From Taudactylus pleione (taxonomy: Eukaryota > Chordata > Amphibia > Anura > Myobatrachidae), in the NCBI GenBank assembly GCA_031769625.1, contig JAUIMM010002549.1:496001-560000 (forward strand): 64,000 nucleotides of DNA. The letters run 5' to 3'. Position 1 is the stretch's first letter. Every line of letters starts with the position of its first letter. The translations under genes and the position numbers were made by a program. Of this stretch, positions 1 to 10,384 are shown piece by piece. The notes beneath the pieces were generated by a model. That model searched no databases and was not told where the DNA came from. It saw nothing but the letters and a program-made list of their open reading frames with translations.

Positions 1-301
1 TCCCATGTTGCGTTTAAGAGAAAACAGCAAATGCTCGTTTTAGGCCAAAATGCATTGAAACCAATGGAATTAACAAAAATGCATACTTTGTGATATCTCC
101 TCTTGTAGCAAACACAGACAGCTCAAAATTTCACAGAATGTGTTGAAGACCAAAGCCCACAAATGTGATGTGAAATGGTTTTTCTACCATGTAGCGTTTA
201 AGAGAAATCAGCAAATGCTCATTTTAGGCCAAAATGCATTGAAACCAATGGAAACAAAAGCGCATACTTTGCAATATCTCCTCTTGTAGCAAACACAGAC
301 A

Positions 302-485
302 GCTCAAAATTTCACAGAATGTGTTGAAGACCAAGGCCCACAAATTTGATTAGAAATGGTATTTCTCCCATTTTGCATTTAAGAGAAAACAGAAAATGCT
401 CGTTTTAGGCCAAAATGCATTGAAACCAATGGAAACAACAAAAACACATATTTTGTGATATCTCCTCTTGTAGAAAACACAGACA
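302..485. repeat. Monomer type D (exemplar, backbone class 4, 184 bp)
   Basis: Class 4 monomer recognised by gattagaaatggt, cccattttgcattt and a right end of aaaaacacatattttgtg plus cttgtagaaaac. It directly precedes A. Subtypes differ at ggccaaaatg or ggctaaaatg and at aaatttg or aaatgtg; a group around 4703, 17159 and 28155 has atgccatgaaacc. Confidence 0.9.
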
Positions 486-669
486 GCTCAAAATTACACA
501 GAATGCGTTGAAGACCAAGGCCCACAAATGTGATGTGAAATGGCTTTTCTCCCATGTTGCATTTAAGAGAAAACAGCAAATGCTCGTTTTAGGCCAAAAT
601 GCATTGAAACCAATGGAAACAACAAAAGCGCATTTTTTGTGATATTTCCTCCTATAGCAAACACAGACA
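486..669. repeat. Monomer type A (exemplar, backbone class 1, 184 bp)
   Basis: Class 1 monomer recognised by ttacacagaatgcgttg after the conserved box, aaatggcttttctccc in the middle, and a right end of agcgcattttttgtg followed by atttcctcctatagc. It nearly always follows D and usually precedes B. A later subtype carries gccaatatgc in place of gccaaaatgc (first seen at 2134). Confidence 0.9.
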
Positions 670-853
670 GCTCAAAATTTCACAGAATGTGTTGAAGACC
701 AAGGCCCACAAGTGTGATGTGAAATGGTTTTTCTCCCATGTTGCGTTTAAGAGAAAACAGAAAATGCTCGTTTTAGGCCAAAATGCATTGAAACCAATGG
801 AATCAACAAAAATGCATACTTTGTGATATCTCCTCTTGTAGCAAACACAGACA
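670..853. repeat. Monomer type B (exemplar, backbone class 2, 184 bp)
   Basis: Class 2 monomer with cacaagtgtgatgtg in the left half, catgttgcgtttaag in the middle and ggaatcaacaaaaatgcat at the right end. It follows A and usually precedes C. Some copies have ggaattaac (for example 5071 and 17527) instead of ggaatcaac. Confidence 0.9.
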
Positions 854-1034
854 GCTCAAAATTTCACAGAATGTGTTGAAGACCAAAGCCCACAAATGTG
901 ATGTGAAATGGTTTTTCTACCATGTAGCGTTTAAGAGAAATCAGCAAATGCTCATTTTAGGCCAAAATGCATTGAAACCAATGGTAACAAAAGCGCATAC
1001 TTTGCAATATCTCCTCTTGTAGCAAACACAGACA
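854..1034. repeat. Monomer type C (exemplar, backbone class 3, 181 bp)
   Basis: Class 3 monomer marked by ttctaccatgtagcg, the unusual gagaaatcagc (others have gagaaaacagc), and a right end that lacks three bases (aacaaaagcg where others read aacaacaaaagcg), followed by tttgcaatatctcc. Subtypes: ggtaacaaaa (854), ggaaacaaaa (121), gaatccaatagaaac (7454), and ttcaaacatgtagcat (26137 and the 10-mer array). Confidence 0.9.
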
Positions 1035-1217
1035 GCTCAAAATTTCACAGAATGTGTTGAAGACCAAGGCCCACAAATGTGATGTGAAATGGTTTTTCTC
1101 CCATGTTGCATTTAAGAGAAAACAGCAAATGCTCGTTTTAGGCTAAAATGCATTGAAACCAATGGAAACAACAAAACACATACTTTGTGATATCTCCTCT
1201 TGTAGGAAACACAGACA

Positions 1218-1400
1218 GCTCAAAATTTCACAGAATGTGTTGAAAACCAAGGCCCACAAATGTGATGTGAAATGGTTTTTCTCCCATGTTGCATTTAAGA
1301 GAAAACAGCAAATGTTCATTTTTTGCCAGAATGCATTGAAACCAATGGAAACAACAAAACACATATTTTGTGATATCTCCTCTTCTAGAGAACACAGACA
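1218..1400. repeat. Monomer type Fg (exemplar, chimeric, 183 bp)
   Basis: The left half has gttgaaaaccaagg and is otherwise E-like; the middle is gttcattttttgccagaatg, which resembles H; the right end reads aacaacaaaacacatat and cctcttctagagaac. The TCTAGA hexamer occurs only at this right end. It follows E and precedes G, so it behaves as an extra class 4 step. Confidence 0.88.
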
Positions 1401-1584
1401 GCTCAAAATTACACAGAATGCATTGAAGACCAAGGTCCACAAATGTGATTTGAAATGACTTTTCTCCCATGTTGCGTTTAAGAGAAAACAGCAAATTCTC
1501 GTTTTAGGCCAAAATGCATTGAAACCAATGGAAACAATAAAAGCGCATTCTTTGTGATATTTCCTCCTATAGCAAACACAGACA
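1401..1584. repeat. Monomer type G (exemplar, backbone class 1, 184 bp)
   Basis: Class 1 relative of A with ttacacagaatgcattg, ccaaggtccacaaatgtg, gatttgaaatgac, caaattctcg and aacaataaaagcgcattc. It follows Fg or an Fg-like hybrid and usually precedes H. Confidence 0.9.
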
Positions 1585-1768
1585 GCTCAAAATTTCACAG
1601 AATGTGTTGAAGACCAAGGCCCACAAGTGTGATGTGAAATGGTTTTTCCCCCATGTTGCGTTTAAGAGAAAACAGCAAATGCTAATTTTAAGCCAGAATT
1701 CATTGAACCCAATGGAAACAACAAAAGTGCATACTTTGCGATATCTCCTCTTGTAGCAAACACAGACA
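1585..1768. repeat. Monomer type H (exemplar, class 2, carries EcoRI site)
   Basis: The left half matches B (cacaagtgtg, gttgcgttt). The right half is distinctive: gctaattttaagcc, then cagaattcattgaaccc and aacaacaaaagtgcat. It contains GAATTC (1696 here), which I find only in H monomers. It is followed by I wherever I identified it. Confidence 0.92.
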
Positions 1769-1949
1769 GCTCAAAATTTCACAGAATGTGTTGAAGACCA
1801 AGTCCCACAAATGTGATGTGAAATGGTTTTTCTACCATGTAGCATTTAAGAGAAAACAGCAAATGCTCATTTTATGCCGAAATGCATTGAAACCAATGGA
1901 GAGAAAAGCACATACTTTGCAATATCTCCTCTTGTAGCAAACACAGACA
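1769..1949. repeat. Monomer type I (exemplar, class 3, 181 bp)
   Basis: Class 3 monomer with ccaagtcccacaaatgtg, ctaccatgtagcattt, ctcattttatgcc and ggagagaaaagcacat. Subtypes read tgccgaaatg or tgccaaaatg. It follows H or F'' and precedes D. Confidence 0.92.
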
Positions 1950-2682
1950 GCTCAAAATTTCACAGAATGTGTTGAAGACCAAGGCCCACAAATTTGATTA
2001 GAAATGGTCTTTCTCCCATTTTGCATTTAAGAGAAAACAGCCAATGCTCGTTTTAGGCTAAAATGCATTGAAACCAATGGAAACAACAAAAACACATATT
2101 TTGTGATATCTCCTCTTGTAGAAAACACAGACAGCTCAAAATTACACAGAATGCGTTGAAGACCAAGGCCCACAAATGTGATGTGAAATGGCTTTTCTCC
2201 CATGTTGCATTTAAGAGAAAACAGCAAATGCTCGTTTTAGGCCAATATGCATTGAAACCAATGGAAACAACAAAAGCGCATTTTTTGTGATATTTCCTCC
2301 TATAGCAAACACAGACAGCTCAAAATTTCACAGAATGTGTTGAAGACCAAAGCCCACAAATGTGATGTGAAATGGTTTTTCTCCCATGTTGCGTTTAAGA
2401 GAAAACAGCAAATGCTCGTTTTAGGCCAAAATGCATTGAAACCAATGGAATCAACAAAAATGCATACTTTGTGATATCTCCTCTTGTAGCAAACACAGAC
2501 AGCTCAAAATTTCACAGAATGTGTTGAAGACCAAAGCCCACAAATGTGATGTGAAATGGTTTTTCTACCATGTAGCGTTTAAGAGAAATCAGCAAATGCT
2601 CATTTTAGGCCAAAATGCATTGAAACCAATGGTAACAAAAGCGCATACTTTGCAATATCTCCTCTTGTAGCAAACACAGACA

Positions 2683-2866
2683 GCTCAAAATTTCACAGAA
2701 TGTGTTGAAGACCAAGACCCACAAATGTGATGTGAAATGGTTTTTCTCCCATGTTGCATTTAAGAGAAAACAGCAAATGCTCGTTTTAGGCTAAAATGCA
2801 TTGAAACCAATGGAAACAACAAAAACACATACTTTGTGATATCTCCTCTTGTAGGAAACACAGACA
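2683..2866. repeat. Monomer type E (exemplar, backbone class 4, 184 bp)
   Basis: Class 4 monomer with aatggtttttctccc and gttgcatttaag on the left, ggctaaaatgc, then aaaacacatactttgtg and cttgtaggaaac on the right. It usually follows C and precedes an F monomer. The copies at 1035 and 20091 lack one A (183 bp). Confidence 0.88.
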
Positions 2867-3050
2867 GCTCAAAATTTCACAGAATGTGTTGAAAACCAAG
2901 GCCCACAAATGTGATGTGAAATGGTTTTTCTCCCATGTTGCATTTAAGAGAAAACAGCAAATGTTCATTTTTTGCCAGAATGCATTGAAACCAATGGAAA
3001 CAACAAAAGTGCATACTTTGCGATATATACTCTTGTAGCAAACACAGACA
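2867..3050. repeat. Monomer type Fj (exemplar, chimeric, 184 bp)
   Basis: It shares the left and middle of Fg (gttgaaaacc, gttcattttttgcc), but the right end is class-2-like: aacaacaaaagtgcat, tttgcgatat, ctactcttgtagc. It follows E and precedes J, so the array skips class 1 here. Fg and Fj differ essentially only in the last third. Confidence 0.88.
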
Positions 3051-3231
3051 GCTCAAAATTTCACTGGATGTTTTGAAGACCAAGTCCCACAAATGTGATT
3101 TTAAATGGTTTTTCTACCATGTAGCATTTAAGAGAAAACAGCAAATGCTTGTTTTAGGCCAAAATGCATTGAAACCAATGGAAATAAAAGCGCATACTTT
3201 GCAATATCTCCTCTTGTAGCAAACACAGACA
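3051..3231. repeat. Monomer type J (exemplar, class 3, 181 bp)
   Basis: Class 3 monomer with gttttgaagaccaagtccc, gattttaaatgg, ctaccatgtagc, gcttgttttagg (sometimes gcttgattt) and ggaaataaaagcg. This copy has the private variant cactggatg. In the 10-mer array and at 26686 the J subtype reads gaagatcaag and gatttgaaatgg. Confidence 0.9.
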
Positions 3232-3415
3232 GCTCAAAATTTCACAGAATGTGTTGAAGACCAAGGCCCACAAATGTGATGTGATATGGTCTTTCTCCCA
3301 TATTGAATTTAAGAGAAAACAGCAAATGCTCGTTTTAGGCTAAAATGCATTGAAACCAATGGAATCAACAAAAACACATATTTTGTGATATCTCCTCTTG
3401 TAGAAAACACAGACA
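3232..3415. repeat. Monomer type K (exemplar, class 4, 184 bp)
   Basis: Class 4 monomer marked by ggtctttctcccatattg followed by aatttaag (others have gcatttaag). The right end is D-like (cacatattttgtg, cttgtagaaaac), with ggaatcaac in the older 16-mer copies and ggaaacaac elsewhere. It follows J and precedes L. Confidence 0.9.
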
Positions 3416-3599
3416 GCTCAAAATTACACAGAATGCGTTGAAGACCAAGGCCCACAAATGTGATGTTAAAAGGCTTTTCTCCCATGTCGCATTTAAGAAA
3501 AAACAGCAAATGCTCGTTTTAGGCCAAAATGCATTGAAACCAATAGAAACAACAAAAGCGCATTTTTTGTGATATTTCCTCCTATAGCAAACACAGACA
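3416..3599. repeat. Monomer type L (exemplar, class 1, 184 bp)
   Basis: Relative of A with gatgttaaaaggcttttc, catgtcgcatttaag followed by aaaaaacag, and in most copies accaatagaaac. It follows K and precedes M. Confidence 0.9.
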
Positions 3600-3783
3600 G
3601 CTCAAAACTTCTCAGAATGTGTTGAAGACCAAGGCCCACAAGTGTGATGTGAAATGGTTTTTCTCCCATATTGCGTTTAAGAGAAAACAGCAAATGCTCG
3701 TTTTAGGCCAAAATGCATTGAAACCAATGGAATCAACAAAAATGCATACTTTGTGATATCTCCTCTTGTAGCAAACACAGACA
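3600..3783. repeat. Monomer type M (exemplar, class 2, 184 bp)
   Basis: Relative of B with caaaacttctcagaatg just after the conserved box and catattgcgtttaag. The copies at 30538, 36223 and 50879 have caaaactactcag, a marker shared by the three copies of the 31-mer block. It follows L. Confidence 0.9.
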
Positions 3784-4334
3784 GCTCAAAATTTCACAGA
3801 ATGTGTTGAAGACCAAAGCCCATAAGTGTGATGTGAAATGGTTTTTCTCCCATGTTGCGTTTAAGAGAAAACAGCAAATGCTCGTTTTAGGCTAAAATGC
3901 ATTGAAACCAATGGAAACAACAAAAACACATACTTTGTGATATCTCCTCTTGTAGGAAACACAGACAGCTCAAAATTTCACAGAATGTGTTGAAAACCAA
4001 GGCCCACAAATGTGATGTGAAATGGTTTTTCTCCCATGTTGCATTTAAGAGAAAACAGCAAATGTTCATTTTTTGCCAGAATGCATTGAAACCAATGGAA
4101 ACAACAAAACACATATTTTGTGATATCTCCTCTTCTAGAGAACACAGACAGCTCAAAATTTCACAGAATGTGTTGAAGACCAAGGCCCACAAATGTGATG
4201 TGAAATGGTTTTTCTCCCATGTTGCATTTAAGAGAAAACAGCAAATGTTCATTTTTTGCCAGAATGCATTGAAACCAATGGAAACAACAAAAGTGCATAC
4301 TTTGCGATATCTACTCTTGTAGCAAACACAGACA
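3784..4334. repeat. Transition: N/E hybrid, Fg, Fj
   Basis: The monomer at 3784 has an N left half (cccataagtgtg) and an E right half (ggctaaaatgc, cttgtagg). It is followed by Fg (3968) and then a monomer (4151) whose left half is E-like and whose right half is Fj. Two gttcattttttgcc segments in a row produce the longest spurious open frame in the window. Confidence 0.82.
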
Positions 4335-7300
4335 GCTCAAAATTTCACAGAATGTTTTGAAGACCAAGTCCCACAAATGTGATTTTAAATGGTTTTTCTA
4401 CCATGTAGCGTTTAAGAGAAAACAGCAAATGCTCGTTTTAGGCCAAAATGCCATGAAACTAATGGAAACAACAAAAACACATATTTTGTGATATCTCCTC
4501 TTGTAGAAAACACAGACAGCTCAAAATTACACAGAATGCGTTGAAGACCAAGGCCCACAAATGTGATGTGAAATGGCTTTTCTCCCATGTTGCATTTAAG
4601 AGAAAACAGCAAATGCTCGTTTTAGGCCAAAATGCATTGAAACCAATGGAAACAACAAAAGCGCATTTTTTGTGATATTTCCTCCTATAGCAAACACAGA
4701 CAGCTCAAAATTTCACAGAATGTGTTGAAGACCAAGGCCCACAAATGTGATTAGAAATGGTCTTTCTCCCATTTTGCATTTAAGAGAAAACAGCAAATGC
4801 TCGTTTTAGGCCAAAATGCCATGAAACCAATGGAAACAACAAAAACACATATTTTGTGATATCTCCTCTTGTAGAAAACACAGACAGCTCAAAATTACAC
4901 AGAATGCGTTGAAGACCAAGGCCCACAAATGTGATGTGAAATGGCTTTTCTCCCATGTTGCATTTAAGAGAAAACAGCAAATGCTCGTTTTAGGCCAAAA
5001 TGCATTGAAACCAATGGAAACAACAAAAGCGCATTTTTTGTGATATTTCCTCCTATAGCAAACACAGACAGCTCAAAATTTCACAGAATGTGTTGAAGAC
5101 CAAGGCCCACAAGTGTGATGTGAAATGGTTTTTCTCCCATGTTGCGTTTAAGAGAAAACAGCAAATGCTCGTTTTAGGCCAAAATGCATTGAAACCAATG
5201 GAATTAACAAAAATGCATACTTTGTGATATCTCCTCTTGTAGCAAACACAGACAGCTCAAAATTTCACAGAATGTGTTGAAGACCAAAGCCCACAAATGT
5301 GATGTGAAATGGTTTTTCTACCATGTAGCGTTTAAGAGAAATCAGCAAATGCTCATTTTAGGCCAAAATGCATTGAAACCAATGGAAACAAAAGCGCATA
5401 CTTTGCAATATCTCCTCTTGTAGCAAACACAGACAGCTCAAAATTTCACAGAATGTGTTGAAGACCAAGGCCCACAAATGTGATTAGAAATGGTCTTTCT
5501 CCCATTTTGCATTTAAGAGAAAACAGCAAATGCTCGTTTTAGGCCAAAATGCATTGAAACCAATGGAAACAACAAAAACACATATTTTGTGATATCTCCT
5601 CTTGTAGAAAACACAGACAGCTCAAAATTACACAGAATGCGTTGAAGACCAAGGCCCACAAATGTGATGTGAAATGGCTTTTCTCCCATGTTGCATTTAA
5701 GAGAAAACAGCAAATGCTCGTTTTAGGCCAAAATGCATTGAAACCAATGGAAACAACAAAAGCGCATTTTTTGTGATATTTCCTCCTATAGCAAACACAG
5801 ACAGCTCAAAATTTCACAGAATGTGTTGAAGACCAAGGCCCACAAGTGTGATGTGAAATGGTTTTTCTCCCATGTTGCATTTAAGAGAAAACAGAAAATG
5901 CTCGTTTTAGGCCAAAATGCATTGAAACCAATGGAATCAACAAAAATGCATACTTTGTGATATCTCCTCTTGTAGCAAACACAGACAGCTCAAAATTTCA
6001 CAGAATGTGTTGAAGACCAAAGCCCACAAATGTGATGTGAAATGGTTTTTCTACCATGTAGCGTTTAAGAGAAATCAGCAAATGCTCATTTTAGGCCAAA
6101 ATGCATTGAAACCAATGGTAACAAAAGTGCATACTTTGCAATATCTCCTCTTGTAGCAAACACAGACAGCTCAAAATTTCACAGAATGTGTTGAAGACCA
6201 AGGCCCACAAATGTGATGTGAAATGGTTTTTCTCCCATGTTGCATTTAAGAGAAAACAGCAAATGCTCGTTTTAGGCTAAAATGCATTGAAACCAATGGA
6301 AACAACAAAAATACATACTTTGTGATATCTCCTCTTGTAGGAAACACAGACAGCTCAAAATTTCACAGAATGTGTTGAAAACCAAGGCCCACAAATGTGA
6401 TGTGAAATGGTTTTTCTCCCATGTTGCATTTAAGAGAAAACAGCAAATGTTCATTTTTTGCCAGAATGCATTGAAACCAATGGAAACAACAAAAGTGCAT
6501 ACTTTGCGATATCTACTCTTGTAGCAAACACAGACAGCTCAACATTTCACAGAATGTTTTTAAGACCAAGTCCCACAAATGTGATTTTAAATGGTTTTTC
6601 TACCATGTAGCATTTAAGAGAAAACAGCAAATGCTTGATTTAGGCCAAAATGCATTGAAACCAATGGAAATAAAAGCGCATACTTTGCAATATCTCCTCT
6701 TGTAGCAAACACAGACAGCTCAAAATTTCACAGAATGTGTTGAAGACCAAGGCCCACAAATGTGATGTGAAATGGTCTTTCTCCCATATTGAATTTAAGA
6801 GAAAACAGCAAATGCTCGTTTTAGGCTAAAATGCATTGAAACCAATGGAAACAACAAAAACACATATTTTGTGATATCTCCTCTTGTAGAAAACACAGAC
6901 AGCTCAAAATTACACAGAATGCGTTGAAGACCAAGGCCCACAAATGTGATGTTAAAAGGCTTTTCTCCCATGTCGCATTTAAGAAAAAACAGGAAATGCT
7001 CGTTTTAGGCCAAAATGCATTGAAACCAATAGAAACAACAAAAGCGCATTTTTTGTGATATTTCCTCCTATAGCAAACACAGACAGCTCAAAACTTCTCA
7101 GAATGTGTTGAAGACCAAGGCCCACAAGTGTGATGTGAAATGGTTTTTCTCCCATATTGCGTTTAAGAGAAAACAGCAAATGCTCGTTTTAGGCCAAAAT
7201 GCATTGAAACCAATGGAATCAACAAAAATGCATACTTTGTGATATCTCCTCTTGTAGCAAACACAGACAGCTCAAAATTTCACAGAATGTGTTGAAGACC

Positions 7301-7453
7301 AAAGCCCATAAGTGTGATGTGAAATGGTTTTTCTCCCATGTTGCGTTTAAGAGAAAACAGCAAATGCTCGTTTTAGGCCAAAATGCATTGAAACCAATGG
7401 AATCAACAAAAATGCATACTTTGTGATATCTCCTCTTGTAGCAAACACAGACA
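4335..7453. repeat. 17-monomer block, 3,119 bp
   Basis: Order J/D-A-D-A-B-C-D-A-B-C-E-Fj-J-K-L-M-N, where J/D (4335) has a J left half and a D right half. The block is colinear with 27787-30905 at an offset of 23,452 bp, and therefore also with the copies near 33472 and 48494. It contains two D-A steps in which D reads atgccatgaaac. Confidence 0.85.
7270..7453. repeat. Monomer type N (exemplar, class 2, 184 bp)
   Basis: Class 2 monomer with ccaaagcccataagtgtg and a B-like right end (ggaatcaac). It follows M and occurs singly (7270, 21191, 24306, 53994) or in runs of four (from 30722 and from 36407). Confidence 0.88.
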
Positions 7454-10384
7454 GCTCAAAATTTCACAGAATGTGTTGAAGACCAAAGCCCACAAATGTG
7501 ATGTGAAATGGTTTTTCTACCATGTAGCGTTTAATAGAAATCAGCAAATGCTCGTTTTAGGCCAAAATGCATTGAATCCAATAGAAACAAAAGTGCATAT
7601 TTTGCAATATCTCCTCTTGTAGCAAACACAGACAGCTCAAAATTTCACAGAATGTGTTGAAGACCAAGGTCCACAAATGTGATGTGAAATGGTTTTTCTC
7701 CCATGTTGCATTTAAGAGAAAACAGCAAATGCTCGTTTTAGGCTAAAATGCATTGAAACCAATGGAAACAACAAAAACACATACTTTGTGATATCTCCTC
7801 TTGTAGGAAACACAGACAGCTCAAAATTTCACAGAATGTGTTGAAAACCAAGGCCCACAAATGTGATGTGAAATGGTTTTTCTCCCATGTTGCATTTAAG
7901 AGAAAACAGCAAATGTTCATTTTTTGCCAGAATGCATTGAAACCAATGGAAACAACAAAACACATATTTTGTGATATCTCCTCTTCTAGAGAACACAGAC
8001 AGCTCAAAATTACACAGAATGCATTGAAGACCAAGGTCCACAAATGTGATTTGAAATGACTTTTCTCCCATGTTGCGTTTAAGAGAAAACAGCAAATTCT
8101 CGTTTTAGGCCAAAATGCATTGAAACCAATGGAAACAATAAAAGCGCATTCTTTGTGATATTTCCTCCTATAGCAAACACAGACAGCTCAAAATTTCACA
8201 GAATGTGTTGAAGACCAAGGCCCACAAGTGTGATGTGAAATGGTTTTTCTCCCATGTTGCGTTTAAGAGAAAACAGCAAATGCTAATTTTAAGCCAGAAT
8301 TCATTGAACCCAATGGAAACAACAAAAGTGCATACTTTGCGATATCTCCTCTTGTAGCAAACACAGACAGCTCAAAATTTCACAGAATGTGTTGAAGTCC
8401 AAGTCCCACAAATGTGATGTGAAATGGTTTTTCTACCACGTAGCATTTAAGAGAAAACAGCAAATGCTCATTTTATGCCGAAATGCATTGAAACCAATGG
8501 AGAGAAAAGCACATACTTTGCAATATCTCCTCTTGTAGCAAACACAGACAGCTCAAAATTTCACAGAATGTGTTGAAGACCAAGGCCCACAAATTTGATT
8601 AGAAATGGTCTTTCTCCCATTTTGCATTTAAGAGAAAACAGCCAATGCTCGTTTTAGGCTAAAATGCATTGAAACCAATGGAAACAACAAAAACACATAT
8701 TTTGTGATATCTCCTCTTGTAGAAAACACAGACAGCTCAAAATTACACAGAATGCGTTGAAGACCAAGGCCCACAAATGTGATGTGAAATGGCTTTTCTC
8801 CCATGTTGCATTTAAGAGAAAACAGCAAATGCTCGTTTTAGGCCAATATGCATTGAAACCAATGGAAACAACAAAAGCGCATTTTTTGTGATATTTCCTC
8901 CTATAGCAAACACAGACAGCTCAAAATTTCACAGAATGTGTTGAAGACCAAAGCCCACAAGTGTGATGTGAAATGGTTTTTCTCCCATGTTGCGTTTAAG
9001 AGAAAACAGCAAATGCTCGTTTTAGGCCAAAATGCATTGAAACCAATGGAATCAACAAAAATGCATACTTTGTGATATCTCCTCTTGTAGCAAACACAGA
9101 CAGCTCAAAATTTCACGGAATGTGTTGAAGACCAAAGCCCACAAATGTGATGTGAAATGGTTTTTCTACCATGTAGCGTTTAAGAGAAATCAGCAAATGC
9201 TCATTTTAGGCCAAAATGCATTGAAACCAATGGTAACAAAAGCGCATACTTTGCAATATCTCCTCTTGTAGCAAACACAGACAGCTCAAAATTTCACAGA
9301 ATGTGTTGAAGACCAAGGGCCACAAATGTGATGTGAAATGGTTTTTCTCCCATGTTGCATTTAAGAGAAAACAGCAAATGCTCGTTTTAGGCTAAAATGC
9401 ATTGAAACCAATGGAAACAACAAAAACACATACTTTGTGATATCTCCTCTTGTAGGAAACACAGACAGCTCAAAATTTCACAGAATGTGTTGAAAACCAA
9501 GGCCCACAAATGTGATGTGAAATGGTTTTTCTCCCATGTTGCATTTAAGAGAAAACAGCAAATGTTCATTTTTTGCCAGAATGCATTGAAATCAATGGAA
9601 ACAACAAAAGTGCATACTTTGCGATATCTACTCTTGTAGCAAACACAGACAGCTCAAAATTTCACAGAATGTTTTGAAGACCAAGTCCCACAAATGTGAA
9701 TTTAAATGGTTTTTCTACCATGTAGCATTTCAGAGAAAACAGCAAATGCTTGTTTTAGGCCAAAATGCATTGAAACCAATGGAAATAAAAGCGCATACTT
9801 TGCAATATCTCCTCTTGTAGCAAACACAGACAGCTCAAAATTTCACAGAATGTGTTGAAGACCAAGGCCCACAAATGTGATGTGAAATGGTCTTTCTCCC
9901 ATATTGAATTTAAGAGAAAACAGCAAATGCTCGTTTTAGGCTAAAATGCATTGAAACCAATGGAATCAACAAAAACACATATTTTGTGATATCTCCTCTT
10001 GTAGAAAACACAAACAGCTCAAAATTACACAGAATGCGTTGAAGACCAAGGCCCACAAATGTGATGTTAAAAGGCTTTTCTCCCATGTCGCATTTAAGAA
10101 AAAACAGCAAATGCTCATTTTAGGCCAAAATGCATTGAAACCAATGGAAACAACAAAAGCGCATTTTTTGTGATATTTCCTCCTATAGCAAACACAGACA
10201 GCTCAAAACTTCTCAGAATGTGTTGAAGACCAAGGCCCACAAGTGTGATGTGAAATGGTTTTTCTCCCATATTGCGTTTAAGAGAAAACAGCAAATGCTC
10301 GTTTTAGGCCAAAATGCATTGAAACCAATGGAATCAACAAAAATGCATACTTTGTGATATCTCCTCTTGTAGCAAACACAGACA
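7454..10384. repeat. 16-mer HOR, copy 2 (2,931 bp)
   Basis: Order C-E-Fg-G-H-I-D-A-B-C-E-Fj-J-K-L-M, immediately followed by another full copy. The opening C has gaatccaatagaaac. Landmarks repeat at exactly 2,931 bp, for example EcoRI sites at 8297 and 11228. Confidence 0.92.

Larger units (their letters stand above)
1..853. repeat. Backbone tetramer segment B-C-D-A-B
   Basis: Positions 1-120 are the right part of a B monomer cut by the window edge. Then follow C (121), D (302), A (486) and B (670). D here has the private variant ggtatttctccc. A matching B-C-D-A-B run, including the ggaattaac marker, is found at 5071-5987, so this is a copy of part of the 17-monomer block. Confidence 0.85.
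854..3783. repeat. 16-mer HOR, copy 1 (2,930 bp)
   Basis: Order C-E-Fg-G-H-I-D-A-B-C-E-Fj-J-K-L-M. It is 1 bp shorter than the other copies because the E at 1035 lacks one A. From the Fg monomer to the K monomer it matches the next copy at a constant offset of 6,601 bp. Confidence 0.9.

Noticed and set aside
379..579. Recurring minus-strand open frame of 66 codons across D-A junctions, seen dozens of times
   Set aside because: It recurs only because the satellite recurs. It appears and vanishes with single variants, has no ribosome or promoter context, and overlaps comparable frames on the other strand. I treat it as noncoding.
379..579. GEKPF motif in the minus-strand frame, resembling the linker between C2H2 zinc fingers
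   Set aside because: There is no spaced Cys-Cys/His-His pattern around it and the frame is satellite noise; the match is coincidence.
3887..4252. Longest open frames (about 90 to 121 codons) across E-F-G and E-Fg-Fj
   Set aside because: They arise where 183-bp monomers (a multiple of three) keep the frame open over consecutive repeats. They are internally repetitive with no recognisable domain.
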